The notes under the pieces: model-generated
Seen by the model: the letters and a program-made list of their open reading frames with translations, nothing else
Told to the model about the DNA's origin: nothing
Database searches by the model: none
Assembly (NCBI GenBank): GCA_026706895.1
Contig: JAPOXW010000029.1
Location: forward strand, 61,475-125,474
Source: Gammaproteobacteria bacterium
GTDB lineage: Bacteria; Pseudomonadota; Gammaproteobacteria; Poriferisulfidales; Poriferisulfidaceae
DNA: 64,000 bases
Direction of reading: 5' to 3'
Shown here: piece by piece, positions 46,005-54,580 of the stretch
Numbering within the stretch: position 1 is the stretch's first letter
Layout of the letters: the number at the start of each line of letters is the position of its first letter
Program-made: the position numbers and the translations under genes

Positions 46005-47843
46005 ATGGCTCCACGTACCGATCGGGCTTTCGACGCCGGGGGGTTCGTGCAGACCCTGACCCACGCCCCGGGCGTGTACCGCATGCTGGACGCATCCGGC
46101 AACCTCCTGTACGTCGGCAAGGCGCGCGACCTGAAGAAGCGCGTGTCCAGTTACTTCCAGAAGACCTCGCCGGGTCCGCGCACGCGCCGGATGATCACGC
46201 AGACCGAGCGCATGGAGGTGACGGTCACCGCCACCGAGGCGGAAGCCCTGCTGCTGGAGAACACCCTGATCAAGCAGCACCATCCCCGCTACAACATCCT
46301 GCTGCGCGACGACAAGAGCTATCCCTACATCTACGCCTCGACCCACCAGACCTATCCGGGACTGTCGTTCTACCGCGGGCGCAGGCGGCGCAAGGGCCGC
46401 ACGTTCGGGCCCTACGCCAGCGTCGGGGCCTTGCGGGAGACGCTCAACACCCTGCAGAAGCTGTTCCGGACCCGGCAGTGCCCGGACAGTTTCTTCCGAA
46501 ACCGCAGCCGGCCGTGCCTGCAATACCAGATCAAGCGGTGCACCGCGCCGTGCGTGGGCTACATCACGCCGGAAGACTACCGGGCGGACGTCGACCTGAC
46601 GCTGCGCTTCCTGGAAGGGCGGAACGAGGAAGTGATGCATGATCTGACGGCACGGATGGACCGGGCATCGGAGCGCCTGGACTACGAGGAGGCCGCGGAG
46701 TGGCGGAACCGCATCCAGTCGCTGCAGGAGATCTGCCGGCATTACCGGACAGGGGTGGCGTCCGGGCATTTCGACGTGGTCGCCGCGGTCTGCGAGGGCG
46801 GACTGCATTGCGTCCAGGTCAGTTCTTTCCGCGGCGGCGCGAGCCACGGCAACCGCAGTTATTTCCCGGTCGTCAACGACGCGGCCATCGAAGCCCCGGA
46901 ACTGTTGCGCGGATTCCTGGGGCAGTACTACCTGGAGCGCGTGGCGCCGCCGGAAGTCCTGCTGAACCATCCGGTCCCGGACCGGGAAGCGCTTGAGGAA
47001 TGGTTGAGCGGCAAGTCCCCGGGGCGGATTCGCCTGTGCGCGAACGTGCGGGGCCGCCGGCGGACCCAGGTGGAACTGGTGGAACGCAACGCCCGGCAGT
47101 CGATCGCCGTGCGAACGCAGTCCCGCAGCGGGATACGGGAACGCCTGGAAGCGCTGGCGGAGGCTTTGTTGCTGGACGCCATGCCGGCTCGGCTGGAGTG
47201 CTTCGATGTCAGTCATACCCGCGGCGAGGCGACGGTGGCTTCGTGCGTGGTCTACACCACGGAGGGGCCGAGCCGTTCGGAATTCCGCAGCTTCAACATT
47301 TCCGGCATCACGCCGGGGGACGACTACGGGGCGTTGCGCGAGGCGCTGACCCGCCGCTATACGAGGGTGTGCGCGGGCGAGTACCCGGCTCCCGATGTGC
47401 TGCTGGTCGATGGCGGCAAAGGGCAACTGCGTGTCGCCCGCGAGGTGCTGGCTACGCTTGATGCGCCGGGCATCGTGGTGGCCAGCGTGGCCAAGGGGGA
47501 AGGCCGCAAGCCCGGGACGGAGACCGTGTACGCCGACACCGTCGAGGGACCGCTGCACCTGCCGCAGCGTTCGGTCGCGTTTCACCTGATCCAGCAGATC
47601 CGCGACGAGGCACACCGGTTTGCTGTTACGGGGCATCGTCGCCGGCGAGCAAAGCGCAGGCTCGAGTCGCCGTTGGAGGAGATTCCCGGCGTGGGGCCAC
47701 AGCGTCGGCAGAACCTGTTACGCTACTTCGGGGGGTGGCAGGGTATCCGCAAGGCGACGGCCGCCGATTTGGCCCGAGTGCCCGGTATCGGGGCGGGCCT
47801 CGCACAGGAGATCTACGACTACCTGCATGAAGAAAACACATGA
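46005..47843 (+). CDS. uvrC: Excinuclease ABC subunit C
   Basis: UvrC makes both incisions in nucleotide excision repair. The 612-residue protein has the GIY-YIG domain (PGVYRMLDASGNLLYVGKAR), the Cys-rich RPCLQYQIKRCTAPCVGYI, a UvrBC-binding helix pair, the RNase H-like C-terminal domain (LECFDVSHTRGE; DVLLVDGGKGQL) and a terminal helix-hairpin-helix (IPGVGPQRRQNLLRYFGG). It overlaps pgsA by four bases. Confidence 0.96.
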   Translation: MAPRTDRAFDAGGFVQTLTHAPGVYRMLDASGNLLYVGKARDLKKRVSSYFQKTSPGPRTRRMITQTERMEVTVTATEAEALLLENTLIKQHHPRYNILLRDDKSYPYIYASTHQTYPGLSFYRGRRRRKGRTFGPYASVGALRETLNTLQKLFRTRQCPDSFFRNRSRPCLQYQIKRCTAPCVGYITPEDYRADVDLTLRFLEGRNEEVMHDLTARMDRASERLDYEEAAEWRNRIQSLQEICRHYRTGVASGHFDVVAAVCEGGLHCVQVSSFRGGASHGNRSYFPVVNDAAIEAPELLRGFLGQYYLERVAPPEVLLNHPVPDREALEEWLSGKSPGRIRLCANVRGRRRTQVELVERNARQSIAVRTQSRSGIRERLEALAEALLLDAMPARLECFDVSHTRGEATVASCVVYTTEGPSRSEFRSFNISGITPGDDYGALREALTRRYTRVCAGEYPAPDVLLVDGGKGQLRVAREVLATLDAPGIVVASVAKGEGRKPGTETVYADTVEGPLHLPQRSVAFHLIQQIRDEAHRFAVTGHRRRRAKRRLESPLEEIPGVGPQRRQNLLRYFGGWQGIRKATAADLARVPGIGAGLAQEIYDYLHEENT

Positions 47844-48409
47844 TTGAGCCGACCATCCCGAACCTGCTGACGGCGCTGCGGATCGCCTTGATTCCTGTGT
47901 TTTCCGGGGTGTTCTTCATTCCCGGATGGGGGCCTCAGGCTTCGGCCGTGCTGTTCGCGCTTGCCAGCCTGACGGACTGGGCGGATGGCTATCTGGCCCG
48001 GAAGCTGGGCCAGCATTCCGCGTTCGGGGCTTTCCTGGACCCGGTGGCGGACAAGCTGATCGTATGCGTGGCGCTGGTGCTGCTGGTGTCGCGCGACAAC
48101 AGCCTGTGGCTGGTCGCGCCGGCCTGCGTGATCATCGGACGGGAGATCGCGATTTCGGCCTTGCGCGAATGGTTGGCCGGCACGCGCGCCCGTTCGCGGA
48201 TTTCAGTGTCGTGGCTCGGCAAGTTCAAGACCCTGCTGCAACTGGCCTCGCTGGTGCTGTTGCTGTGGGCGACGCCCGACTCGTCCGATCCGCTTTACGT
48301 ATACGGCTTGATCCTGCTGGGCGTGGCGGCCGCGATGACGCTGGTTTCGATGGCGTACTACCTATGGTTGGCGCTGCGCAGCGAAGAGTCGGAGATCTCC
48401 GGCGCCTGA
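47840..48409 (+). CDS. pgsA: CDP-diacylglycerol-glycerol-3-phosphate 3-phosphatidyltransferase
   Basis: PgsA makes phosphatidylglycerol phosphate in the inner membrane. The 189-residue multi-pass protein has the CDP-alcohol phosphatidyltransferase motif DWADGYLARKLGQHSAFGAFLDPVADK (D-x2-DG-x2-AR-x8-G-x3-D-x3-D), and IPNLLTALRIALIPVF at the N terminus. uvrC-pgsA coupling is usual; the tRNA genes often found next are missing. Confidence 0.95.
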   Translation: MIEPTIPNLLTALRIALIPVFSGVFFIPGWGPQASAVLFALASLTDWADGYLARKLGQHSAFGAFLDPVADKLIVCVALVLLVSRDNSLWLVAPACVIIGREIAISALREWLAGTRARSRISVSWLGKFKTLLQLASLVLLLWATPDSSDPLYVYGLILLGVAAAMTLVSMAYYLWLALRSEESEISGA

Positions 48410-48492
48410 AAGCCGGTTCGGAAAGTACGGTTTCTGTTCCCGCTGCAGTTGGCTACAGCATCGGGACGCTTTCATGGTGGTTCTCCATTAGG

Positions 48493-51288
48493 TCAGTGAT
48501 TGGAATTGTACCCGACAAATAATTTGCCAGTCTCGGCCTCCATGCTCCAGTATCCGCGCCGCAGGGACATGGACAGGGAACTGTAATGCTCGTCCACGCC
48601 GAACGTGCTGGACGCCTGCAGCGAGAGGTCGAGATCGTGCTCCAGTTCCATGTCGCAGGCGAACTCGAACTCGCCGCCGAAACTACTGGCGATGTCGCCC
48701 CCGTCCCGGCGCAGGAACATGGCTCCCGTGAACCAGGAGTATTGCAGGTCAATGCCGAGGCGCTGCCGCCATGTCTCGCTGTCGCTGGCGCGGAACTCGC
48801 GGTGATTCTCGGAGCGGGTGCGCGTGTACATCAGGTCGGTGACGACGGCCGCCCGCCATGATTCGCCGTGCGCCAACTCGGAGCGCGAGCCGACCGCCAG
48901 CATCGTCCAGTCGATATCCGTCGTGCCCTTGACCTTGCCGTCAATGCGGACGCGGCCCGCGCCGGTGCCGAACACGCCCCAGACCTTGTGTTCCTCGGAT
49001 ATGTCCCATGAGGCATACGGCCAGACTGTTTTCAGGCTTGCGTCCTGCGAGTAGTCCCCGGCGTAGCCGTCGATTGAATACGACGCCACGCCCGTCCCGA
49101 TAAGCCAGTCTCCGCGCCGGTAGTCCACGCCGAGCGCAAGCGTTTCCATGCCCGCGCCCATGTCGATGCTGTCATGGCCGTCGAACGAGAGCGCGTCCTT
49201 CTCGCCCCAGAACGCGATACTCGCGCCTTCGGGGGCGTAGGACACAGAGTCCCAGTTTCCGCTCAAGCCCGCCTGCGGCGTCCTCATGCGCTCCTGCGCC
49301 ATGTCCACGGCGTGGCCGCCGATGGCGTGGCCCATGCGAGCGAGCCACGAGCCGGGAATCGGGCCGTCGTTCGTGATCAGCCAGTGGATGGGCTTGCTGG
49401 TCGTGGTGCCCGCTTCGGTGTGGCTGGTGGTCTTGATGGCGAGCACGATGGATTCGTCCGCATCGTCGATGTCGTCGTGGTGGACTCGCAGTTTGAAGGT
49501 TCTGCTGTACGAATCTCCAATGGCCATCGTGATGTCGTAACAGCCGTTGCTGTCCCATACCAGCGGATTGCCGCCATCTGTTGCCATGCGGTAGTCGCCC
49601 TCGTTGGCGTTCCTTCCCCGCGTCGCGGTGCCGGTCACGCAGAGCTGGAACAGCATGTTCTCGACCGGCGCACTGCCCCTGCGGTTGTTGTAGGTCACCT
49701 TGAAAGTGCGCACGGTGTCGGGGGCCTGGCTATTCGCCGGCTCCTTGACGATGGTGCTTCCCTTAGCGGCGAGGAAGAGGTGGTGCCCCGTGGCGTAGGC
49801 GGGCTTGGTGCGGACGGATATAGGGGTGGCGGGAAAATCGACCGTTTTATTCACATCTGGGACCAAGGTATTCCCTATCTTTACATAGGTGCCCGTGAAA
49901 TTCATCTGCGTCTTATACTCCGTGCCCGCCTTCAAGCCTCCGAACCTTACCGCCCCCGGCGCGATCACCTGACTGGTCATGCCTTCGCAGGCATTGTAGT
50001 AGGCGTTATCCAAGTCGCCCTTCGGTTCAAGAGTCACGTCAGTCGCGCCCGGATTTCTGTACGCCACAATTTCAAACGGACAACCTCCGATAAAGGAAAT
50101 GCTGGCGGGCCAAAGACGGATTGCGACCGTCTGACGCACCGGATGCCCTGTCAAATTCTCCGCCCGCACTTCAATCGAGGTCGGCGTGACCCGGTGCACC
50201 TTGATGGACGGGTCGCGGATCGGCGGGCTGGCGTTCAGGGTGGTGACTTTCACGCGGAGCTTGCGGAACTCTCGAAACTTCGGGGCACATAAAGATTGGC
50301 CATTGGTGCAGATCACGACGTTCGCGAAGACATCATATGCTGTATTCGGCTCCAGCCCGGTCCAACGAAAACTTGTGGACACTTGGTCCCACAGGGAGAA
50401 ACTGGGAGGATGCCGCTTTGCTGTGGCCACATATCCGTCATTGCTGTCACCTGCGAGGCTGATCCATGGGTCTTGGCCGTAGCCGCCGCGAAGCGCCCGC
50501 CCCGGCCAAGTCACCCGCACCTGAATACTGCCCGCCGACACCACCGTCTGCTCGACCTTCCCCGGCGTGTCGGGGAGGAGCGGCGGCGTGGTGGAAACGG
50601 TTAGTTGCGGAGAGGCCCTGCTTTGGCCGAAATCCGTGAATCCGTATACTATGACAATCCCGTATTCGGTGTCCGGCGTGAGGCCGGTGAAGCGAAACGT
50701 AGGATTCTTGACCCGCACGTTGCCGCTCTTGTTGTAGTCGGAGAAGCAGGTTCTGCCGTCATCCCGGCAGATCGCCTCGTTGGCAGGGCTGAGATAGAAC
50801 CAGTATCCTCTTACTGTCCGCGGGTGGAACGTGCTGTCTGGAGCCGCCTTGACCTCGATCCAGTCCGGCCCCCGCCCGACCACATTCACCGCTGGCACAG
50901 CAACTTCATCCTGCGCCGCACGCGGCCAGTTTTCCTGCTCCTGCTCCTGCTCCTGCCCAGCCACCGGCGGGGCCGCAGCCGACTTCGCCGCCAGAATCCG
51001 ATCACGAAAACGCTTCGGCAATCTACCGGCCAACGCCCGGTCGGACGCATCCGCCGTCCCTAGCAGAACACGCTCGGCGGCGCGCCACTTCATGGCCGCT
51101 CCCGCGTTGCCCGTGTGTTCCTCGTGCCGGTGAACCTTGCAGTTCACCAAGTCCTCAAGGTCGGTGATGGTATTGCAGTTGCCGGAATGCCCGGAATCCG
51201 CAGACGCGACGCCGAACAGGAGCATCCCCAAAGTGATCGACACCAGCGCGAGCACTATGCGGTGCCATGTGCAGAGGAACGCGCACAT
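48493..51288 (-). CDS. Large surface protein: fibronectin-like/Calx-beta-like repeats with autotransporter-like barrel
   Basis: From ATG 51288 (GGAG upstream) the 931-residue protein has a signal peptide (IVLALVSITLGMLLFGVASA). At least three fibronectin type III-like repeats follow, marked by WIEVKA, FRFTGLTPDTEYGIVIVYG, FRWTGLEPNTAYDVFANVV and TSIEVRAEN. A Calx-beta-like segment (FKLRVHHDDIDDADESIVLAI) and the WLARMGHAIGGHAVDMAQERM linker common before such barrels come next. The C-terminal ~230 residues are rich in alternating aromatic beta strands with GVFGTGAGRVRIDG and WRQRLGIDLQYSWF. It is probably an outer-membrane adhesin or effector of unknown ligand. A 14-base G/C tract lies 48 bp upstream of the start. 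Confidence 0.72.
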   Translation of the reverse strand: MCAFLCTWHRIVLALVSITLGMLLFGVASADSGHSGNCNTITDLEDLVNCKVHRHEEHTGNAGAAMKWRAAERVLLGTADASDRALAGRLPKRFRDRILAAKSAAAPPVAGQEQEQEQENWPRAAQDEVAVPAVNVVGRGPDWIEVKAAPDSTFHPRTVRGYWFYLSPANEAICRDDGRTCFSDYNKSGNVRVKNPTFRFTGLTPDTEYGIVIVYGFTDFGQSRASPQLTVSTTPPLLPDTPGKVEQTVVSAGSIQVRVTWPGRALRGGYGQDPWISLAGDSNDGYVATAKRHPPSFSLWDQVSTSFRWTGLEPNTAYDVFANVVICTNGQSLCAPKFREFRKLRVKVTTLNASPPIRDPSIKVHRVTPTSIEVRAENLTGHPVRQTVAIRLWPASISFIGGCPFEIVAYRNPGATDVTLEPKGDLDNAYYNACEGMTSQVIAPGAVRFGGLKAGTEYKTQMNFTGTYVKIGNTLVPDVNKTVDFPATPISVRTKPAYATGHHLFLAAKGSTIVKEPANSQAPDTVRTFKVTYNNRRGSAPVENMLFQLCVTGTATRGRNANEGDYRMATDGGNPLVWDSNGCYDITMAIGDSYSRTFKLRVHHDDIDDADESIVLAIKTTSHTEAGTTTSKPIHWLITNDGPIPGSWLARMGHAIGGHAVDMAQERMRTPQAGLSGNWDSVSYAPEGASIAFWGEKDALSFDGHDSIDMGAGMETLALGVDYRRGDWLIGTGVASYSIDGYAGDYSQDASLKTVWPYASWDISEEHKVWGVFGTGAGRVRIDGKVKGTTDIDWTMLAVGSRSELAHGESWRAAVVTDLMYTRTRSENHREFRASDSETWRQRLGIDLQYSWFTGAMFLRRDGGDIASSFGGEFEFACDMELEHDLDLSLQASSTFGVDEHYSSLSMSLRRGYWSMEAETGKLFVGYNSNH

Positions 51289-51335
51289 GTCGTCTCCGTG
51301 GAAGAGGGTTCGGTTCGGCCATTTGGTTCGCTGTA

Positions 51336-51349
51336 GGGGGGGGGGGGGG
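51336..51349. repeat. Poly(G)14 homopolymer (poly-C on the coding strand)
   Basis: Fourteen consecutive G bases lie between a minus-strand TTGACA (51360-51365) and TACAGC (51330-51335), 48 bp upstream of the surface-protein ATG. If an upstream start (51381) were used, the tract would be coding (a run of prolines). Either way it is a classic slippage site for phase variation. Confidence 0.85.
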
Positions 51350-51538
51350 ATTACAGTCATGTCAAAGGCTCGTAGCGCCAATCTAATGCTATATTGGACT
51401 CATGGAGTCGCCATGTCAAGTATGAGTGTATGTACCCTCTTTCAAACCTATCGCCCGCCAACTTGACCGAAAAAGGGGACATTACAGCTTTGCATTGACA
51501 TCCATAGAATGGAACACACTCGTTTTGAAATTCTATTC

Positions 51539-51553
51539 TGTTATAATATTACA
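51539..51553. promoter_or_regulatory. Zur-like zinc-repressor box
   Basis: The sequence TGTTATAATATTACA is one base from a perfect TGTTATAATATAACA palindrome, the core of gammaproteobacterial Zur sites. It is followed by a His/Glu-rich TonB receptor, a typical Zur-regulated gene. A TATAAT lies within the box. Confidence 0.6.
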
Positions 51554-51696
51554 TATTGTTTGGAGACTGTCTGTCCAACAGTCCGTTCAAAATGTCCCCG
51601 ACCTCTGCATCCCTCGAAACACGCTTGCTGGCAAGCACAAGATATAGTCTGCACAACGGCATTCCTTTCGCGAATCATGCCAATCGGTCCGGACGC

Positions 51697-54129
51697 ATGC
51701 GGCAGCATCTTGCTAGCTTCGTCGCAGGATTTCTGCTCTGCGCCGCCCCGCTTTCGGTGATGGCAGATGAGCGCCCGGAGGTGCTGATCATCAAGGCGCA
51801 TCCGCTGGGTGACAAGGGTCTGGCGATGCCCGCGACCAGTCTGGACGGTGAAGCGTTGGATCGGGCGAGAGATGTCAACCTCGGCTCTACGCTCAGCCGG
51901 CAACCCGGCATCCATCAAACGGCATTCGGTACCGTCGTCGGCCGGCCGGTGGTGCACGGCTTGGCCGGTCCGCGGGTGCGTGTCATGCAGGATCGTCTGG
52001 ACACGATGGATGCATCGATCGTGAGTGCCGACCACGCGGTTACCGTCGAATCGTTCACTGCCGAACGGGTTGAGGTGCTCCGCGGCCCGAGTATCCTGCT
52101 GTACGGTTCCGGCGCCATCGGCGGTGCCGTGAACGTGCAGACCGGACGTATTCCGCAGGAACCTGTCGACGGTTTATCTGGCGGAATGGAGGCGCGACAC
52201 AACAGCGCGACAGGCGGTGACACCCTCGCGTTCAAACTCAAGGGAGGCCGTGGCGGTTTCACGTGGCATCTGGACGGCGCGACTAAGGACGGCGACGATT
52301 ACGACATCCCGGGTTATGCGGAATCGGCCTATCTGCGCGCCCAGGAAGACGAACGTGACGAGGACGAGGACGGCCACGAAGAGCACGAGGAGCACGGCGA
52401 GGAAGAGGGGCACGAAGAGCATGAAGAGCACGAGGAGCATGGAGAGGAAGAGGGGCACGAAGAACATGAGGAGGAAGCCCGCGACAAGCTGCCCGGCAGC
52501 CACTTCGAATCGGACACCATCGCTCTCGGCGGCGCATGGCACGGCGACTGGGGTTTTGCGGGCCTCTCGGTCAGCCGCCTGGAATCCAAATACGGTCTGC
52601 CAGGGCCACATGGGCATGGACACGGGCACGGTGAGGAAGAGGAGCACGACGAACACGGGGAGCATGACGAGGAAGAGGAAGGAGAAGGCCAAGCGTTGCT
52701 GGACATGGAGCAAACGCGCATCGATTTTGAACTGAACCTGCCTGCGCCGTTTGCCGGCATCGACCACTTCAACATGCGCGTTGGCTACAGCGAATACCAA
52801 CACATGGAAATTGAATCCGGCGACCATGCCAGCACCAAGTTTTCCAACGATGCCTGGGAAGTGCGCGCCGAGTTCCGTCATGCAACCGGCCCATGGGAAG
52901 GCGTGACTGGGCTGCAATACGCCTACCGGGATTTCGAGGCGGTCGGCGAGGAAGCCTTCGTCCTGCCGGTGATCACCAACAGCACCGGCGCATTCTGGGT
53001 CGGTCGCCGCGCGTACGAGGCATTCGACTTGGAGGCCGGCGTGCGCCTGGAGCGCGTGTCACACAATCCGACGGCTGGCGGCCACGGGCATCACCACGAA
53101 GAGCACGGCGAAGAAGAGGAGCACGAGGAACATGGAGAGGAAGAGGGGCACGAAGAACATGAGGAACATGACGAGCATGGGGAGAGCGGCGACCAGGACT
53201 TCACGATCCATGCGGTTTCCATCGGTGCCCTCGTGCCGCTTGGCGACCGGCTCGAGCTGGGTCTGCTCGCCAGCCATTCCAGCCGTGCGCCCATCGCGGA
53301 GGAACTCTATGCCGGCGGCCCGCACTTGGTCACCAACACCTACGAAATCGGCGACGCCGGGCTGAGCAAGGAACGCGCCGCAAGCGTCGCCCTGCGGCTG
53401 CAGTATGTCGCGCCGAGCTGGGATGTTGCCGTGGCCACCTACTTCACTCGCTTCTCCGACTACGTCTATTGGCAGGCCACTGGCAGGCAGGTGAACCATG
53501 CGGGCCGGGACAGAAGAGATGAGGCCCTCGAACTGCTGGATGAACATGACATCGAGCATGAAGAGGACATTACCGAAGAAGCCGCAATCGAACTGCTGGA
53601 GGCCAATGCGGATACGATGGAGGAAGCCGAAACGCTGGAGGCCTCCGAGGAATTCTCCCTACGGGAAGAAAGGGTCGCGCAGGAGGATGCGGAATTCTTT
53701 GGTATCGATGCCGAAGCCAGCGTCCAGATCGCGTCATGGCCCGGCGGCGAAGCGCGCCTGCACGGCAAGTTCGATTACGTGGACGCGAAATTGTCCGTCA
53801 GCGGCAACGACCGGCTGCCGCGCATTCCGCCGCTGCGGTACGGCATCGGGCTGAGCGGCCGCTGGGGCGCCGGAACCATGGGCATCGAGTACCTGCGGGC
53901 CGAAGACCAGGACGAGACGGCGGAGCATGAACTGCCGACCGACGGCTACGACGACCTGTCCGTCCATGCCACGCTGGAGCTTCCGGCCGGCAACGGGTCG
54001 ACGATGGAATTCTTCCTGCACGGCAAGAACCTGACCGACGACGAGCAGCGCCTGCACACTTCGCACATCAAGGACTATGCGCCGCAGCCCGGGCGCACGT
54101 TCGAGGTCGGGGCGCGGCTTCGGTTCTAA
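51697..54129 (+). CDS. znuD: TonB-dependent outer-membrane receptor, His/Glu-rich (zinc uptake, ZnuD-like)
   Basis: From ATG 51697 the 810-residue protein has a signal peptide (HLASFVAGFLLCAAPLSVMA). A plug domain (LGSTLSRQPGIHQTAFGT, VRVMQDRLDTMDAS, VEVLRGPSILLYGSGAIGG) and a beta barrel ending in GRTFEVGARLRF follow. Three loops are packed with His and Glu repeats (about 225-262, 302-330 and 462-500), similar to the metal-catching loops of ZnuD. A Zur-like box upstream supports zinc. Starts at 51592 (ATG) or 51556 (TTG) are possible but put extra residues before the signal peptide. Two 35-bp identical repeats (52438-52472 and 53131-53165) encode parts of the loops. Confidence 0.85.
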   Translation: MRQHLASFVAGFLLCAAPLSVMADERPEVLIIKAHPLGDKGLAMPATSLDGEALDRARDVNLGSTLSRQPGIHQTAFGTVVGRPVVHGLAGPRVRVMQDRLDTMDASIVSADHAVTVESFTAERVEVLRGPSILLYGSGAIGGAVNVQTGRIPQEPVDGLSGGMEARHNSATGGDTLAFKLKGGRGGFTWHLDGATKDGDDYDIPGYAESAYLRAQEDERDEDEDGHEEHEEHGEEEGHEEHEEHEEHGEEEGHEEHEEEARDKLPGSHFESDTIALGGAWHGDWGFAGLSVSRLESKYGLPGPHGHGHGHGEEEEHDEHGEHDEEEEGEGQALLDMEQTRIDFELNLPAPFAGIDHFNMRVGYSEYQHMEIESGDHASTKFSNDAWEVRAEFRHATGPWEGVTGLQYAYRDFEAVGEEAFVLPVITNSTGAFWVGRRAYEAFDLEAGVRLERVSHNPTAGGHGHHHEEHGEEEEHEEHGEEEGHEEHEEHDEHGESGDQDFTIHAVSIGALVPLGDRLELGLLASHSSRAPIAEELYAGGPHLVTNTYEIGDAGLSKERAASVALRLQYVAPSWDVAVATYFTRFSDYVYWQATGRQVNHAGRDRRDEALELLDEHDIEHEEDITEEAAIELLEANADTMEEAETLEASEEFSLREERVAQEDAEFFGIDAEASVQIASWPGGEARLHGKFDYVDAKLSVSGNDRLPRIPPLRYGIGLSGRWGAGTMGIEYLRAEDQDETAEHELPTDGYDDLSVHATLELPAGNGSTMEFFLHGKNLTDDEQRLHTSHIKDYAPQPGRTFEVGARLRF
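52438..52472 (+). repeat. 35-bp direct repeat, copy 1 (His/Glu loop)
   Basis: Identical to 53131-53165, 693 bp away, in the same frame. Recombination between the copies would delete 231 codons without a frameshift. Confidence 0.75.
53131..53165 (+). repeat. 35-bp direct repeat, copy 2 (His/Glu loop)
   Basis: Identical by eye to 52438-52472; both encode a HGEEEGHEEHEE segment of the receptor. Confidence 0.75.
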
Positions 54130-54148
54130 CCAAGTATCCGCGACATGT

Positions 54149-54154
54149 TACAAT
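54149..54154 (+). promoter_or_regulatory. Candidate -10 box of rpsO
   Basis: TACAAT preceded by TGT (extended -10-like) lies between the receptor stop and rpsO. It would put the start point near 54161, just before the GC-rich hairpin. Confidence 0.35.
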
Positions 54155-54169
54155 GCGCGCCCTAATTCG

Positions 54170-54195
54170 AGGGCGCCGTGGGCGCCGTTTTTGCT
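54170..54195 (+). terminator. GC-rich hairpin plus T-run upstream of rpsO
   Basis: GGCGCC - GTG - GGCGCC followed by GTTTTT can form an intrinsic terminator for the TonB receptor or an attenuator in the rpsO leader. Confidence 0.5.
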
Positions 54196-54220
54196 TCCCT
54201 TACAGAAAGTTTTTCCCTAC

Positions 54221-54490
54221 ATGTCACTTTCTGCGACAGAAAAGTCTGAGATCATCGGAAAATACCAGCGCGCGCCGAGCGATGTCGGCTCGCCCGAGGT
54301 GCAGGTCGCGCTGTTGACCTCCCGGATCAATCAGGTCATGAAGCATTTCGAGACGCATCCCAAGGATCGGCATTCGCGCTACGGTCTGATGAAGATGGTT
54401 CATGCCCGCCGCGGATTGCTCAAGCACCTGCGCGGCCAGAATCACGAACGCTACGCGGCGCTGATCAAGTCCCTCGGACTGCGCCGCTGA
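54221..54490 (+). CDS. rpsO: 30S ribosomal protein S15
   Basis: S15 binds 16S rRNA early in 30S assembly and often represses its own translation. The 89-residue protein starts MSLSATEKSEIIGKYQRAP and has DVGSPEVQVALLTSRINQ, THPKDRHSRYGLMKMVHARR. The ATG at 54221 matches the family; a longer frame upstream is spurious. pnp follows by 90 bp, the usual pairing. Confidence 0.97.
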   Translation: MSLSATEKSEIIGKYQRAPSDVGSPEVQVALLTSRINQVMKHFETHPKDRHSRYGLMKMVHARRGLLKHLRGQNHERYAALIKSLGLRR

Positions 54491-54527
54491 TCTCTCTTTC
54501 ACGAGTTTTTGCTTTGACTTACTTTTC

Positions 54528-54556
54528 CCGCCGGTCCTGATTTGGGGCGGCTTTTT
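54528..54556 (+). terminator. Hairpin with T-run between rpsO and pnp
   Basis: CCGCC and GGCGG arms around a 13-base loop are followed by CTTTTT. This resembles the rpsO terminator/RNase III processing site in other gammaproteobacteria. Confidence 0.5.
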
Positions 54557-54580
54557 GCATTTCACAGGATTTCCTAGTTT

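Larger units (their letters stand above)
51289..51696. other. Divergent regulatory region between the autotransporter and the TonB receptor
   Basis: These 408 bp contain no convincing gene. They hold the 14-base G tract, two TTGACA hexamers on the minus strand (51360-51365 and 51414-51419) serving the autotransporter side, and the Zur-like box on the receptor side. Short hydrophilic frames here lack Shine-Dalgarno sequences. Confidence 0.6.

Noticed and set aside
52300..53200. Low-complexity GAG/CAC repeats as a CRISPR or satellite array
   Set aside because: The repeats are in frame with the TonB receptor and encode its His/Glu loops; there is no regular repeat-spacer pattern.
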